In this document: positions 20,391-28,449 of the stretch, one piece after another | How positions within the stretch are numbered: the first letter of the stretch is position 1 | Layout of the letters: each line of letters starts with the position of its first letter | DNA from: Aquincolibacterium sp041674705 | Lineage (GTDB): Bacteria > Omnitrophota > Omnitrophia > Omnitrophales > Aquincolibacteriaceae | Length of the DNA: 62,495 nt | Direction: 5' to 3' | Assembly: GCA_041674705.1 (NCBI GenBank) | Contig: JBAYVF010000009.1 | Location: 1 to 62,495 of the forward strand | Program-made: the position numbers and the translations under genes | The notes under the pieces: model-generated | Databases searched by the model: none | Told to the model about the DNA's origin: nothing | The model's input: only the letters and a program-made list of their open reading frames with translations

Positions 20391-20759
20391 ATGGCAAAAA
20401 AGAAAATCAAACACATCGTCCGCGGCGTAGCGCACATTGCGGCGAGTTTCAATAACACGATCATCACGATCACGGATGCCGGAGGCAACTGCGTTTGCTG
20501 GGAATCTTCGGGTTCGGCGGGTTTCAAGGGCTCGAAGAAGTCGACGCCGTTTGCGGCGCAGATGGCTTCTGAAAAGGCTGCTAAAAAAGCCATGGAATTC
20601 GGGATGAAGGAAGTGGAAGTTTACATTAAAGGTCCCGGCGCAGGCCGCGAATCCGCGATTCGTGCGCTCCAGGCCGCGGGGCTTGTGATCAGCGCGATCC
20701 ATGATATTACGCCGGTGCCGCACAACGGCTGCCGTCCGCCGAAGAAGAGGAGAGTTTAA
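20391..20759 (+). CDS. rpsK: 30S ribosomal protein S11
   Basis: S11 forms part of the platform near the mRNA exit. The 122-residue product has GVAHIAASFNNTIITITDAGG, KSTPFAAQMASEKAAKKAMEFG and the C-terminal PHNGCRPPKKRRV, all diagnostic. Start AAAAATATC-ATG is preceded by AAAGGT. Confidence 0.97.
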   Translation: MAKKKIKHIVRGVAHIAASFNNTIITITDAGGNCVCWESSGSAGFKGSKKSTPFAAQMASEKAAKKAMEFGMKEVEVYIKGPGAGRESAIRALQAAGLVISAIHDITPVPHNGCRPPKKRRV

Positions 20760-20762
20760 TTT

Positions 20763-21386
20763 ATGGGAAGATATCGCGGTCCAGTTATCCGGTTGCACCG
20801 TCGCGAGGGCGTGAACCTCGGGCTCAAAGGTCGCCGTACCACCGATGAGAAACATGACAAACGCTTGTCAAAACCGCCCGGCCAACACGGTCTTTCGCGC
20901 CAGAAGATTTCCGACTATGGCGTGCAGCTCCGTGAAAAACAGAAGATGAAGAGGATCTACGGAGTGACCGAGCGTCAGTTCCGTGTGTTTTTCGCGCGCG
21001 CGGTCCAGAAGAAGGGCGTGACGGGCGAAATGTTGATCCAGCTTCATGAACTGCGCCTGGACAATGTGGTGTTCCGGCTTCTCTTTTCCGGTTCTCGCCG
21101 TGAAGCGCGTCAAATGGTCGGACACGGCCATATCACTGTGAACGGCAAGAAGGTCGATATCCCGTCCTACACCTGCAAAGTGGGGGATAAGATCAGCGTG
21201 AAGCAGAAGGAGCCGCAGATCAAGAGATTGCAGGCAAGCATGGAGAAGTGGAAGGATCTGAACGCTCCGGAATGGCTCGCGCTCGATCGTGAGAAATTGA
21301 TCGGAACGATCACGAGGCTTCCCACCAAAGCGGATGCAGGGCTTCCGGTGGAAGAAGCGCTCATCGTGGAATTGTATTCAAAGTAA
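20763..21386 (+). CDS. rpsD: 30S ribosomal protein S4, zinc-free form
   Basis: S4 is a primary assembly protein with an S4 RNA-binding domain (RLDNVVFRLLFSGSRREARQ, GHITVNGKKVDIPS). The 207-residue product lacks the N-terminal cysteines of the zinc form. In many bacteria S4 also represses the alpha operon; no matching leader structure was sought here. Confidence 0.97.
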   Translation: MGRYRGPVIRLHRREGVNLGLKGRRTTDEKHDKRLSKPPGQHGLSRQKISDYGVQLREKQKMKRIYGVTERQFRVFFARAVQKKGVTGEMLIQLHELRLDNVVFRLLFSGSRREARQMVGHGHITVNGKKVDIPSYTCKVGDKISVKQKEPQIKRLQASMEKWKDLNAPEWLALDREKLIGTITRLPTKADAGLPVEEALIVELYSK

Positions 21387-21444
21387 AGAACGGGTTATTT
21401 CTTAAAAGAGTTTTTTATCTTGGTTCGCATAAGGAGGAAATACA

Positions 21445-22449
21445 ATGGGTATTCGTTGGAAAACATTTGAAATGCCGAAGCGCCTCGAAGCAGAACAAGG
21501 GTCGCTGACGCCCAATTATGGCAAGTTCATTGCCGAACCGTTCGAACGGGGTTACGGAACGACGATCGGGAACGCGCTCCGGCGTGTGCTGATCTCTTCG
21601 ATCGATGGCGCTGCGGTGACCAGTATCAAGATCGACGGGATGTTGCATGAATTCTCTGCGGTCGAGGGCGTGGTCGAGGACGGCGCTCAGATCGTGATGA
21701 ACGTTAAAAAGCTCGTGCTTCGTTATCATGGCAAGGGCCCGAAGAAAATCTTTATCGACGTCAAGAAGCAGGGGCCGGTCAAGGCCGGGGATATCCAGGC
21801 GGATGAGACGGTCGAGATTGTCAATCCGGAGCTCGTGCTCTGCACCTTGAGCAAATCCCATGCGTTCAAGATGGAGATGGAAGTGGGCCGTGGCCGCGGG
21901 TATGTTTCTGCTGAAAAGAACAAGCAGGAAGATGCCTCTATCGGTGTGGTGACGATCGATTCGTGTTTCTCGCCCGTGAACAAGGTCAATTTCTACGTGG
22001 AAGACACTCGCGTAGGCCAGGCCACCGATTATGATCGTCTGGTGCTGGAGATCTGGACGAACGGCGCGATGGGGCCGGAAGAGGCGCTCCTTTATGCGTC
22101 GAACATTCTCCAACGGCATCTCGATGTCTTCGTCAACTACGGCGAGTTGCCGGAAGAAGAGGAAGAGGAAGAAGTCGAGGACAAGGAATTTTTGGATATG
22201 ATCCATAAGCCCATCAGCGAATTGGAGCTTTCGGTTCGTAGCGCCAACTGCCTAGAGGCCGCCAACATCAAAACGATCGGCGATCTCATCCAAAAGTCGG
22301 AAGGGCAGATGCTCAAATACAAAAACTTCGGAAAGAAATCTTTGAACGAGATCAACGCCATCCTGGTTGGGATGAACCTTCATCTCGGAATGAACATCGA
22401 GGATTCTTTGCCGAACAAGGGCGCATCACTCGCCCCGACAGAAGAATAA
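21445..22449 (+). CDS. rpoA: DNA-directed RNA polymerase subunit alpha
   Basis: Alpha dimerises to start polymerase assembly and contacts promoters and activators. The 334 residues include the N-terminal domain (FERGYGTTIGNALRRVLISS near residues 33-52) and the C-terminal HhH domain (ELSVRSANCLEAANIKTIGD and KNFGKKSLNEINAIL). A Glu-rich linker (EEEEEEEVED) joins them. A full AAGGAGG lies nine bases upstream of the ATG. Confidence 0.98.
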   Translation: MGIRWKTFEMPKRLEAEQGSLTPNYGKFIAEPFERGYGTTIGNALRRVLISSIDGAAVTSIKIDGMLHEFSAVEGVVEDGAQIVMNVKKLVLRYHGKGPKKIFIDVKKQGPVKAGDIQADETVEIVNPELVLCTLSKSHAFKMEMEVGRGRGYVSAEKNKQEDASIGVVTIDSCFSPVNKVNFYVEDTRVGQATDYDRLVLEIWTNGAMGPEEALLYASNILQRHLDVFVNYGELPEEEEEEEVEDKEFLDMIHKPISELELSVRSANCLEAANIKTIGDLIQKSEGQMLKYKNFGKKSLNEINAILVGMNLHLGMNIEDSLPNKGASLAPTEE

Positions 22450-22458
22450 GGATCTAAC

Positions 22459-23022
22459 ATGCGCCATCAACGCCGTAGAAGGACATTAGGGGTCGTTACA
22501 GCTCACCGCACGGCGAAGCTCCGGAATCTTGTGCGGGCACTTGTCTTGAAAAAACGCATCGAGACAACGCATGCTAAAGCCAAAGAGACCAGCGCGTTCG
22601 CGGATAAGATGATCACGATCGCGAAGCGTGACGGACTTCACGCCCGCCGGCTTTTGATCACCAAGGTCCGGGATCCGGAGATCGCGCGTATTCTGATCAC
22701 CCAGATCGCTCCGCTTTTTAAGGGGCGTGAAGGCGGATATACCCGCGTGCTTCGTCTTGGTTATCGCGCCGGAGACGGCGCGCAAATGGCTCTTTTGGAA
22801 TGGACCGCGGTATTCGAGGCCCCTGCCAAAAAATCCAAGAAGAAAAAAGCCGCGAAGCCGACCGATAAGGCCGTTGAAAAAACAGCGGTGAAGGAATCGC
22901 CCAAAGCTGCGGACACGAAAAAAGAGTCCGAAGCGCCGAAGTCGACCGAGAAAAAAGACGCGGAAAAAAAGGGCGGGTTCCTGGGTAAGCTCAGAAAATT
23001 CCTCAAAGGTGACGAGAATTAA
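22459..23022 (+). CDS. rplQ: 50S ribosomal protein L17 with Lys/Ala-rich tail
   Basis: L17 lies at the tunnel exit. The core is residues 1-118, with MRHQRRRRTLGVVTAHRTAKLRN and GGYTRVLRLGYRAGDGAQMALLEW. At 187 residues it carries a C-terminal tail of about 70 residues, low in complexity and rich in Lys, Ala, Glu and Ser. It ends with a hydrophobic patch GGFLGKLRKFLKGDEN. It closes the ribosomal cluster. Confidence 0.96.
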   Translation: MRHQRRRRTLGVVTAHRTAKLRNLVRALVLKKRIETTHAKAKETSAFADKMITIAKRDGLHARRLLITKVRDPEIARILITQIAPLFKGREGGYTRVLRLGYRAGDGAQMALLEWTAVFEAPAKKSKKKKAAKPTDKAVEKTAVKESPKAADTKKESEAPKSTEKKDAEKKGGFLGKLRKFLKGDEN

Positions 23023-23039
23023 TCTCTAGCGGGGTGAAT

Positions 23040-24203
23040 ATGGAACTTTCCACGAGAGTTCTTGCGGTCAAGCCTTCCGTCACACTTGAGATCGCTGCCA
23101 AGGCGAAGGCCATGAAGGCGCAGGGGATCGACGTGATCTCTCTTTCCGCCGGTGAGCCGGATTTTGATACGCCTGCCTTTATCAAAGACGCCACGATCGA
23201 ATCCCTCAAAAAAGGGAATACCAAGTACACGCCCGTCCCCGGAACCGTGGAACTCCGCCAGGCCATTTGCCGCAAGCTGAAACGCGATCAAGGTCTTGAG
23301 TACACCCCCGAGCAGATTGTGGTGGGTTGCGGCGCCAAGCACGTGATTTTTAATGTGCTTTTCGCGCTTCTGAACCCGGGCGATGAAGTGCTGATTCCCG
23401 TGCCTTACTGGTTGAGCTATCCCGAAATGGTGACCGTGCTCGGCGGCACGAATGTTTTTCTTCCATCGACCGAGAAAACAAATTTCAAGGTCACGCCCGA
23501 GGTGCTCGAAAAAGCGCTCACGCTGCGTTCCAAGATCCTCATTATCAATTCACCGTCGAACCCGACGGGCGCTATTTATTCCAAAGAAGAGCTCCTGGCG
23601 CTTTGCGCGGTCTTGAAGAAATTCCCCAAAGTGATCGTGCTCAGTGATGAGATCTATGAAAAACTCGTGTTTGACGGGAAGAAGCATGTTTCGATCGCGT
23701 CGCTGGATCCTGAGATCGCTAAACGGACCGTGATCGTGAACGGACACAGCAAGGCCTACGCAATGACCGGCTGGCGTTTGGGTTATGCCGCGTTTCCGGA
23801 AAAGACCCTGGCCAAGGCTGTCGAAAGCATCCAGAGCCATTCGACATCGAACCCGGTTTCTTTTACGCAGCCCGGCGGCGTGGTGGCGCTGGATCAAGGG
23901 GATGCGGAAGCCCAAAAGATGTGCGAGGTGTTCCAGAAACGCCGCGATCTTTTCATCGAAAAGCTCAAGGCCGTGAAATCCTTCAAGCCGTTCAAATCAA
24001 ACGGCGCTTTCTATCTTTTCACAGATATTCAAGGAACAGGTCTGAGCGGTCTTGAGGTCGCGAAGAAACTCCTCGAGGAAGTCCACGTCGCGGTCATTCC
24101 CTGCGAGCCCTTTGGCAGTCCGCATCACATCCGCATGAGCTACGCCACCTCCGAAAAAGACATCGAAACCGCCGTCCAGCGTATTTCCTCTATTTTTAAG
24201 TAG
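23040..24203 (+). CDS. Pyridoxal-phosphate aminotransferase, class I (aspartate aminotransferase type)
   Basis: The enzyme probably moves the amino group between aspartate or another amino acid and 2-oxoglutarate. From the ATG at 23040 it is 387 residues; a GTG at 23034 would add two. The PLP lysine lies in NGHSKAYAMTGWRLGY. NSPSNPTGA binds the cofactor, LSDEIYEKL holds the Asp/Tyr pair, and HHIRMSYA carries the substrate arginine. The sequence opening STRVLAVKPS and SAGEPDFDTP match the AspAT subgroup Ib. The exact substrate cannot be decided from sequence. It follows rplQ after 17 bases and may share its transcript. Confidence 0.9.
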   Translation: MELSTRVLAVKPSVTLEIAAKAKAMKAQGIDVISLSAGEPDFDTPAFIKDATIESLKKGNTKYTPVPGTVELRQAICRKLKRDQGLEYTPEQIVVGCGAKHVIFNVLFALLNPGDEVLIPVPYWLSYPEMVTVLGGTNVFLPSTEKTNFKVTPEVLEKALTLRSKILIINSPSNPTGAIYSKEELLALCAVLKKFPKVIVLSDEIYEKLVFDGKKHVSIASLDPEIAKRTVIVNGHSKAYAMTGWRLGYAAFPEKTLAKAVESIQSHSTSNPVSFTQPGGVVALDQGDAEAQKMCEVFQKRRDLFIEKLKAVKSFKPFKSNGAFYLFTDIQGTGLSGLEVAKKLLEEVHVAVIPCEPFGSPHHIRMSYATSEKDIETAVQRISSIFK

Positions 24204-24257
24204 TTCCCGCGTTTTCCAGACCCAATTTCTTCAAAAATGACCAGACCCGCTTTGTGC

Positions 24258-24263
24258 TAAAAT
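24258..24263 (+). promoter_or_regulatory. Candidate extended -10 promoter for the mini-mfd gene
   Basis: TGCTAAAAT fits an extended -10 (TGnTAAAAT). No convincing -35 lies 17 bases upstream. A start seven bases downstream would begin the RNA right at the CTATCCCAACT arm of the hairpin element. Confidence 0.4.
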
Positions 24264-24270
24264 ACCCTTC

Positions 24271-24358
24271 CTATCCCAACTTAAGATATTTTTATATAGA
24301 CGGCAGTTGGGATAGCCCCAATTTCTACTGCGTAAAAATTGAAAGGTATTGGGACTAT
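24271..24358 (+). promoter_or_regulatory. Paired-hairpin element before mini-mfd, pairing with its start codon
   Basis: Stem 1 is CTATCCCAACT (24271-24281) with AGTTGGGATAG (24305-24315), eleven perfect pairs. Stem 2 is ATAGCCCCAAT (24312-24322) with ATTGGGACTAT (24348-24358), ten pairs and one mismatch. The ATAG at 24312-24315 is shared, so the outer ends of the two stems compete. The right arm of stem 2 contains the AT of the ATG start at 24357. Confidence 0.65.
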
Positions 24359-26270
24359 GGAAATCAGACGGCTTAGGATCAATGCCGAGATCGGGATCGA
24401 GCAGCTCGAAGAGCTTCTCACGGGGCTTCACTACCAAAAGAAGGAATATGTCGCGCTGCCCGGGGAATTCGCTGCGCGGGGCGGGGTGGTAGACATTTAT
24501 CCCGTGACCTACCGGCTCCCAGTCCGTGTTCAGTTCCAGGGCGATATGCCCGTCCAGATCCGTGATTTCTCCATCGCTTCAGGCGAGAGCACGGCCACCT
24601 TTGAAGAAGTCTTTCTGATCCAGGTCTCCGACATGTTCCGGAAAAGACTCCGGCGCATGGAAGAGCGGCTTGAAACGTTTGAACCCGTGGCCGGCACCAA
24701 GGACCTCGAACGCGGTGATCTGATCGTTCATCTCAAATACGGCATCGGCCGTTTTCTCGGCACCAAAGTTATCCAGATGCAGAAGGTGCGAACTCGCTGC
24801 ATGGCGATCGAATATGCCAATCGCGAGATCCTTTATCTTTCCCTCGAAGAGCCTGTGGAGCGTTACATCGGTGGTTCGACAGGCTCACCACGGCTCACCA
24901 AACTCAATACCCAGGAATGGGAGAAGATCAAACACCGGACGCGGACGGCGCTCCATAAAGTCGCGGGAGATCTTCTCGAGATCCAGGCCAAACGGAGTCT
25001 CCTGCAGGGGCTGGCTTTCCCGAAAGACACACCGTGGCAAAAGGATTTCGAAAAAGAATTTCCGTTTGAGGAAACGCCCGGCCAAAAACGGGCGATCGAA
25101 GAAGTAAAACGCGACATGGAATCCACGGGGCCGATGGACCGCCTGCTTTGCGGGGACGTGGGCTATGGAAAAACCGAGGTCGCGATGCGCGCCGCCTTTA
25201 AGGCGGTGATGGGAGGGAAGCAGGTTGCGTTCCTCGTGCCCACCACGATCCTGGCGGAGCAACATTATATTTTATTAAAAGAACGCGCGAAAAATTTCCC
25301 CGTGACCGTTGAGCTTCTCTCAAGATTTCAATCTCCGAAGGAACAAAAGATGATCGCGCGATCCCTGGGGGAAGGGGCCACTGACGTGGTGATCGGGACC
25401 CACCGCCTGCTTTCCAAGGATATCCGGTTCAAGGACCTCGGGCTTGTCATTATCGATGAGGAACAGCGCTTCGGCGTGCGGCACAAAGAAAAGCTCAAGC
25501 AGGTGCGAACGCAGGTGGATGTCCTGACGCTTACGGCGACGCCGATCCCGCGGACGCTCCACATGGCACTCCTCGGTGTGCGCGACATGTCCGTGATCGA
25601 TACGCCGCCCAAGAGCCGGATGCCGATCGAGACCTTTGTCATGGAATATCACGAGAATATCATCCAGCAAGCGATCGAACGGGAACTAGCGCGCAAAGGC
25701 CAGGTCTATTTCGTGCACAATCGCGTGCAGTCGATCGAACGGGTCCATGAACGGCTCCGGAAAATTTTGCCCAAGGTGCGTTTCGGCGTCATGCACGGAC
25801 AGATGCCGGTCGAGAGCCTTGAGATCGTAATGAAAGAATTCCTGAAAGGCGAGATCGATTGCCTGATCTCGACCTGTATTGTGGAGTCCGGGATCGACAT
25901 TCCGAACGTGAACACGCTCGTCGTGGACCGGGCCGATTGTTTCGGGCTCGCGGACCTTTATCAGCTGCGGGGGCGCGTGGGACGTTTCAAGGAAAAACGG
26001 CAGGCGTACGCGTATTTTCTGATCCCGAAGGACTGGGTGATGACCCAAGACGCGCAAAAGCGGCTCCACGCCATCGAGAAATTCACGCAGCTCGGGTCAG
26101 GCTTCAAGATCGCGATGGAGGACCTTGAGATCCGCGGCGCCGGGAATCTTCTGGGCCACGAGCAAAGCGGTTTCATCCAGGCCGTGGGTTTTGATCTCTA
26201 TTGCCGGATGCTTAAGAAAGCCGTGGAAGAACAAACATTAGCCACACGCTGCACGGCACATGCCACATGA
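24357..26270 (+). CDS. Short Mfd-like transcription-repair coupling translocase
   Basis: Full Mfd (about 1100 residues) releases stalled RNA polymerase and recruits UvrA. This product is 637 residues. It keeps a short piece of the UvrB-like part (GEFAARGGVVDIYP, residues ~37-50), the polymerase-binding domain (GDLIVHLKYGIGRF to YIGG), and the full RecG-like motor. The motor shows GDVGYGKTEVAMRAAF (Walker A), DEEQRFGVRHKE, TATPIPRT, ESGIDIPNVNT and QLRGRVGR. The UvrA-binding region, most of the third domain and the autoinhibitory C-terminal domain are missing. I found no trace of them in the flanking DNA. The last residues and the stop come from a palindrome at 26241-26308. It could be a functional reduced translocase or a decayed gene. 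The motor has no frameshift, which favours function. Confidence 0.8.
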   Translation: MEIRRLRINAEIGIEQLEELLTGLHYQKKEYVALPGEFAARGGVVDIYPVTYRLPVRVQFQGDMPVQIRDFSIASGESTATFEEVFLIQVSDMFRKRLRRMEERLETFEPVAGTKDLERGDLIVHLKYGIGRFLGTKVIQMQKVRTRCMAIEYANREILYLSLEEPVERYIGGSTGSPRLTKLNTQEWEKIKHRTRTALHKVAGDLLEIQAKRSLLQGLAFPKDTPWQKDFEKEFPFEETPGQKRAIEEVKRDMESTGPMDRLLCGDVGYGKTEVAMRAAFKAVMGGKQVAFLVPTTILAEQHYILLKERAKNFPVTVELLSRFQSPKEQKMIARSLGEGATDVVIGTHRLLSKDIRFKDLGLVIIDEEQRFGVRHKEKLKQVRTQVDVLTLTATPIPRTLHMALLGVRDMSVIDTPPKSRMPIETFVMEYHENIIQQAIERELARKGQVYFVHNRVQSIERVHERLRKILPKVRFGVMHGQMPVESLEIVMKEFLKGEIDCLISTCIVESGIDIPNVNTLVVDRADCFGLADLYQLRGRVGRFKEKRQAYAYFLIPKDWVMTQDAQKRLHAIEKFTQLGSGFKIAMEDLEIRGAGNLLGHEQSGFIQAVGFDLYCRMLKKAVEEQTLATRCTAHAT

Positions 26271-26308
26271 TACCTCTGTTGTGGCATTGTGCCCTTGTGT
26301 CTTGTGGC
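26241..26308. repeat. Imperfect palindrome covering the 3' end of mini-mfd
   Basis: GCCACACGCTGCACGGCACA (left arm) pairs imperfectly with the right arm ending GTGTCTTGTGGC (26297-26308). The inner TGCCACA/TGTGGCA segments match. The stop codon of the short mfd (26268-26270) and its last nine residues lie inside. It sits directly upstream of the TATAAT of the next gene. Confidence 0.7.
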
Positions 26309-26320
26309 GTCGCTTTGTTG

Positions 26321-26326
26321 TATAAT
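26321..26326 (+). promoter_or_regulatory. TATAAT -10 box nine bases before the PPIase start
   Basis: TTGTTGTATAAT precedes the ATG at 26335, leaving only eight bases between box and start codon. Transcription starting about seven bases downstream would give a leaderless or nearly leaderless message. No good -35 is seen at 17 bases. The same 12-mer stands before the polyprenyl synthase gene. Confidence 0.5.
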
Positions 26327-26334
26327 GCGCCCCT

Positions 26335-27306
26335 ATGAAAAAGCTTATCTTCCTCCTTTTTTTGGCTCTTTCGCTACTCATTCCTCTTGTCCACGCTGCG
26401 GAAGAGGAGCTCCTCGATCGTGTGGTGGCCGTGGTCAATGATGAAGTGATCACCCAGGCTGAGCTCGACACCTTTCTCCGGCCGGTTTATGAGCAATACA
26501 ACAAGGAATATAGCGGCCAAGAGCTGGTGAAAGCGATCAACGAGGTCCGCCAAAAGATCCTGAGTCAGATGATCGAAGACAAGCTTGTGTACCAGGAAGC
26601 GGTCGCCCAAGGGATCGAGGTCAAGGATGAGGAAGTGGATAAAGAGTTCCAGGGATTCAAGGCCAAGATGGAAAAACCCGAGGAGCTGGACGCGTTGCTT
26701 GAGCGCGAAGGTCTTACGATGAAAGCTCTGCGCGAGCGGCTCAAGAAGCAGGCGATGGTTCGTCAGCTTCAGGACCGCGAGATCCGTTCCAAGGTGATCG
26801 TGTCTCCGACCGAGGTGGAGAATTTCTTCAAGAATAACCCCGACCAGTTCAAGAGCAAAGAGCGGGTCCGGGTGAGGTCCCTTACGATCAAGAAAAGCGA
26901 AGAAGCGCGCGCGAAGGGTCTGACGGATGAAAAGGCAAAACAGCGGACCGAGCTTTTGGCGCAAAAGATCCGGATCAGCCGGAACTTTGATCAGATCGTC
27001 AAAGAGTTTTCCGAAGACAGCCATGCCAAGCAGGAAGGCCTCGGGGAGTGGATCGAGCGTGGCGCCATGATCGAATCCGTGGACGAGGTGATCTTCAAAA
27101 CTCCGGTAGGACAGTTGACAGGGATCGTGGAGACGCCTCTGGGATATCACATCTTCCGTATCGAGGCCAAAGAACCTGAGAAAGTCCGGACCTTCGATGA
27201 AGTGAAAGACCAGATCGGGGGATATCTCTTCCAGGAAAAAAGCAATGCGAGGTTCCGCGACTGGATGGAAGAGGTTAAAAAGGCAGCTTACATTTCCATA
27301 AAATAA
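26335..27306 (+). CDS. SurA-type periplasmic chaperone / peptidyl-prolyl isomerase
   Basis: The 323-residue product starts with a signal peptide (MKKLIFLLFLALSLLIPLVHA, cleavage near residue 21). A SurA N-terminal chaperone domain follows (RVVAVVNDEVITQAELD, ILSQMIEDKLVYQEA). A single parvulin domain occupies about residues 175-275, with EGLGEWIERG, TPLGYHIFRIEAKEPE and SEDSHAKQ recognisable. E. coli SurA has two parvulin domains; here there is one. The order PPIase-pdxA-rsmA matches the surA-pdxA-ksgA order of proteobacteria, which supports a role in outer membrane protein folding. Confidence 0.85.
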   Translation: MKKLIFLLFLALSLLIPLVHAAEEELLDRVVAVVNDEVITQAELDTFLRPVYEQYNKEYSGQELVKAINEVRQKILSQMIEDKLVYQEAVAQGIEVKDEEVDKEFQGFKAKMEKPEELDALLEREGLTMKALRERLKKQAMVRQLQDREIRSKVIVSPTEVENFFKNNPDQFKSKERVRVRSLTIKKSEEARAKGLTDEKAKQRTELLAQKIRISRNFDQIVKEFSEDSHAKQEGLGEWIERGAMIESVDEVIFKTPVGQLTGIVETPLGYHIFRIEAKEPEKVRTFDEVKDQIGGYLFQEKSNARFRDWMEEVKKAAYISIK

Positions 27307-27385
27307 GAACGCCTTGCGGCGTTCTTGAGTGCGGCGGGAGGCGTACGGCGTTACGCAAAATCCTTTTCGCCGTACACCGTACGCC
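27307..27385. repeat. Hairpin and palindrome between the PPIase gene and pdxA
   Basis: GAACGCC-TTGC-GGCGTTC (27307-27324) is a perfect hairpin right after the stop, without a T-run. It is followed by the palindrome GGCGTACGGCG... (from 27340) with ...CGCCGTACACCGTACGCC (to 27385). The same GGCGTACGG arms occur after rsmA at 29284-29341. Confidence 0.65.
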
Positions 27386-27429
27386 TTACTTTTTCAGAGG
27401 CGGTATTTTCTCCACGAGGATGTCAGACG

Positions 27430-28449
27430 ATGAAAAAATGTAAGCAAGGCCCAAGCGTCATTGCCCTCACCATGGGCGATCCGGGCGGTATCGGTCCCGA
27501 GATCCTCGTCAAAGCCCTTCAAAAAGAAAAACCTTCCAGCCGTTCAGCCTATCTTTTAATAGGGTCGCGGGCCCCGTTTAAAACGCTCTGTCAAAAAACG
27601 GGCCTCTGGCTTCCTTTTAAAACCGTTCAGTCCGTTTCTCGAGAATCGCTTCGCGCCGGGAACATCTATTTTCTGGATATCTCACAAAAACTTTCGAACG
27701 GCGAGGCCATCAAGATCGGAAAGCTGTGCCGCGAGAACGGGCGGCTCGCGCTCTCAGCGATCGAAAAAGCGGCGGAATTGGCCAGACGGGGAGTCGTGGA
27801 CGCGATCGTGACGGCGCCTGTCAACAAAGCCGCGATCCGGCTTGTGGATAAAAAATTCATCGGGCACACGGAATTTCTCGCGCAGAAATCCAGAACCCGG
27901 CGATTTGCCATGATGTTCGTGAGCCCTCGCCTGAATGTGACGCTCGCGACCATCCATGTATCGCTTAAAAAAGTGAGCGGGCTCTTAAGCGCAAAATCCA
28001 TCCTTGAAAAGATCCTTCTCACCGAGGAAATGCTCAAGCGCGGGCTCGGGATCAAAAAACCAAGGATCGCGGTATGCGCCTTGAACCCGCACGGCGGAGA
28101 ATTCGGACAGGAAGAAGCAAAAGTGATCGTGCCGGCGGTACGCGCTGCGTGCCGCAAGGGGATCGACGCGAGGGGGCCGCTTTCTGCCGATCTTCTTTTC
28201 TACGCGGCTTATCATGGTAAATATGACGCGGTGATCGCGATGTACCACGATCAGGCGCTCGCGCCGTTCAAATTGGTCGCGTTTCATGACGGCGTGAACG
28301 TAACGCTCGGGCTTCCCTATACCCGCACCTCCCCGGATCACGGCACGGCCTTTGATATCGCTTACCAGGGGAAAGCCGATGCTTCTTCCATGATCGCGGC
28401 GCTCAAGCTTGCCCAAAAAGCCGTTCTTGCGAAATGCTCACCCAAATAG
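27430..28449 (+). CDS. pdxA: 4-hydroxythreonine-4-phosphate dehydrogenase
   Basis: PdxA oxidises 4-phosphohydroxy-L-threonine in the DXP-dependent route to pyridoxal phosphate. The 339 residues from the ATG at 27430 open with IALTMGDPGGIGPEI. They carry the metal-binding His in IGHTEFLA and the segments MYHDQALAPFK and PYTRTSPDHGTAFDIA. The frame is open back to 27325, but that part is palindrome sequence. GAGGA lies eight bases or more upstream of the chosen ATG. It overlaps rsmA by 16 bases, so translation is coupled. Confidence 0.94.
   Translation: MKKCKQGPSVIALTMGDPGGIGPEILVKALQKEKPSSRSAYLLIGSRAPFKTLCQKTGLWLPFKTVQSVSRESLRAGNIYFLDISQKLSNGEAIKIGKLCRENGRLALSAIEKAAELARRGVVDAIVTAPVNKAAIRLVDKKFIGHTEFLAQKSRTRRFAMMFVSPRLNVTLATIHVSLKKVSGLLSAKSILEKILLTEEMLKRGLGIKKPRIAVCALNPHGGEFGQEEAKVIVPAVRAACRKGIDARGPLSADLLFYAAYHGKYDAVIAMYHDQALAPFKLVAFHDGVNVTLGLPYTRTSPDHGTAFDIAYQGKADASSMIAALKLAQKAVLAKCSPK

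Noticed and set aside
24874..24897. GGTTCGACAGGCTCACCACGG inside mini-mfd as another inserted repeat
   Set aside because: It resembles a common short dispersed repeat, but the encoded YIGGSTGSPRLTKL fits the normal Mfd segment, so I cannot tell insertion from chance.
26270..26335. Possible frameshift hiding the Mfd C-terminal domain
   Set aside because: The 65 bases to the next start are a palindrome and promoter; the next gene is a complete PPIase, so there is no room for the missing domain.
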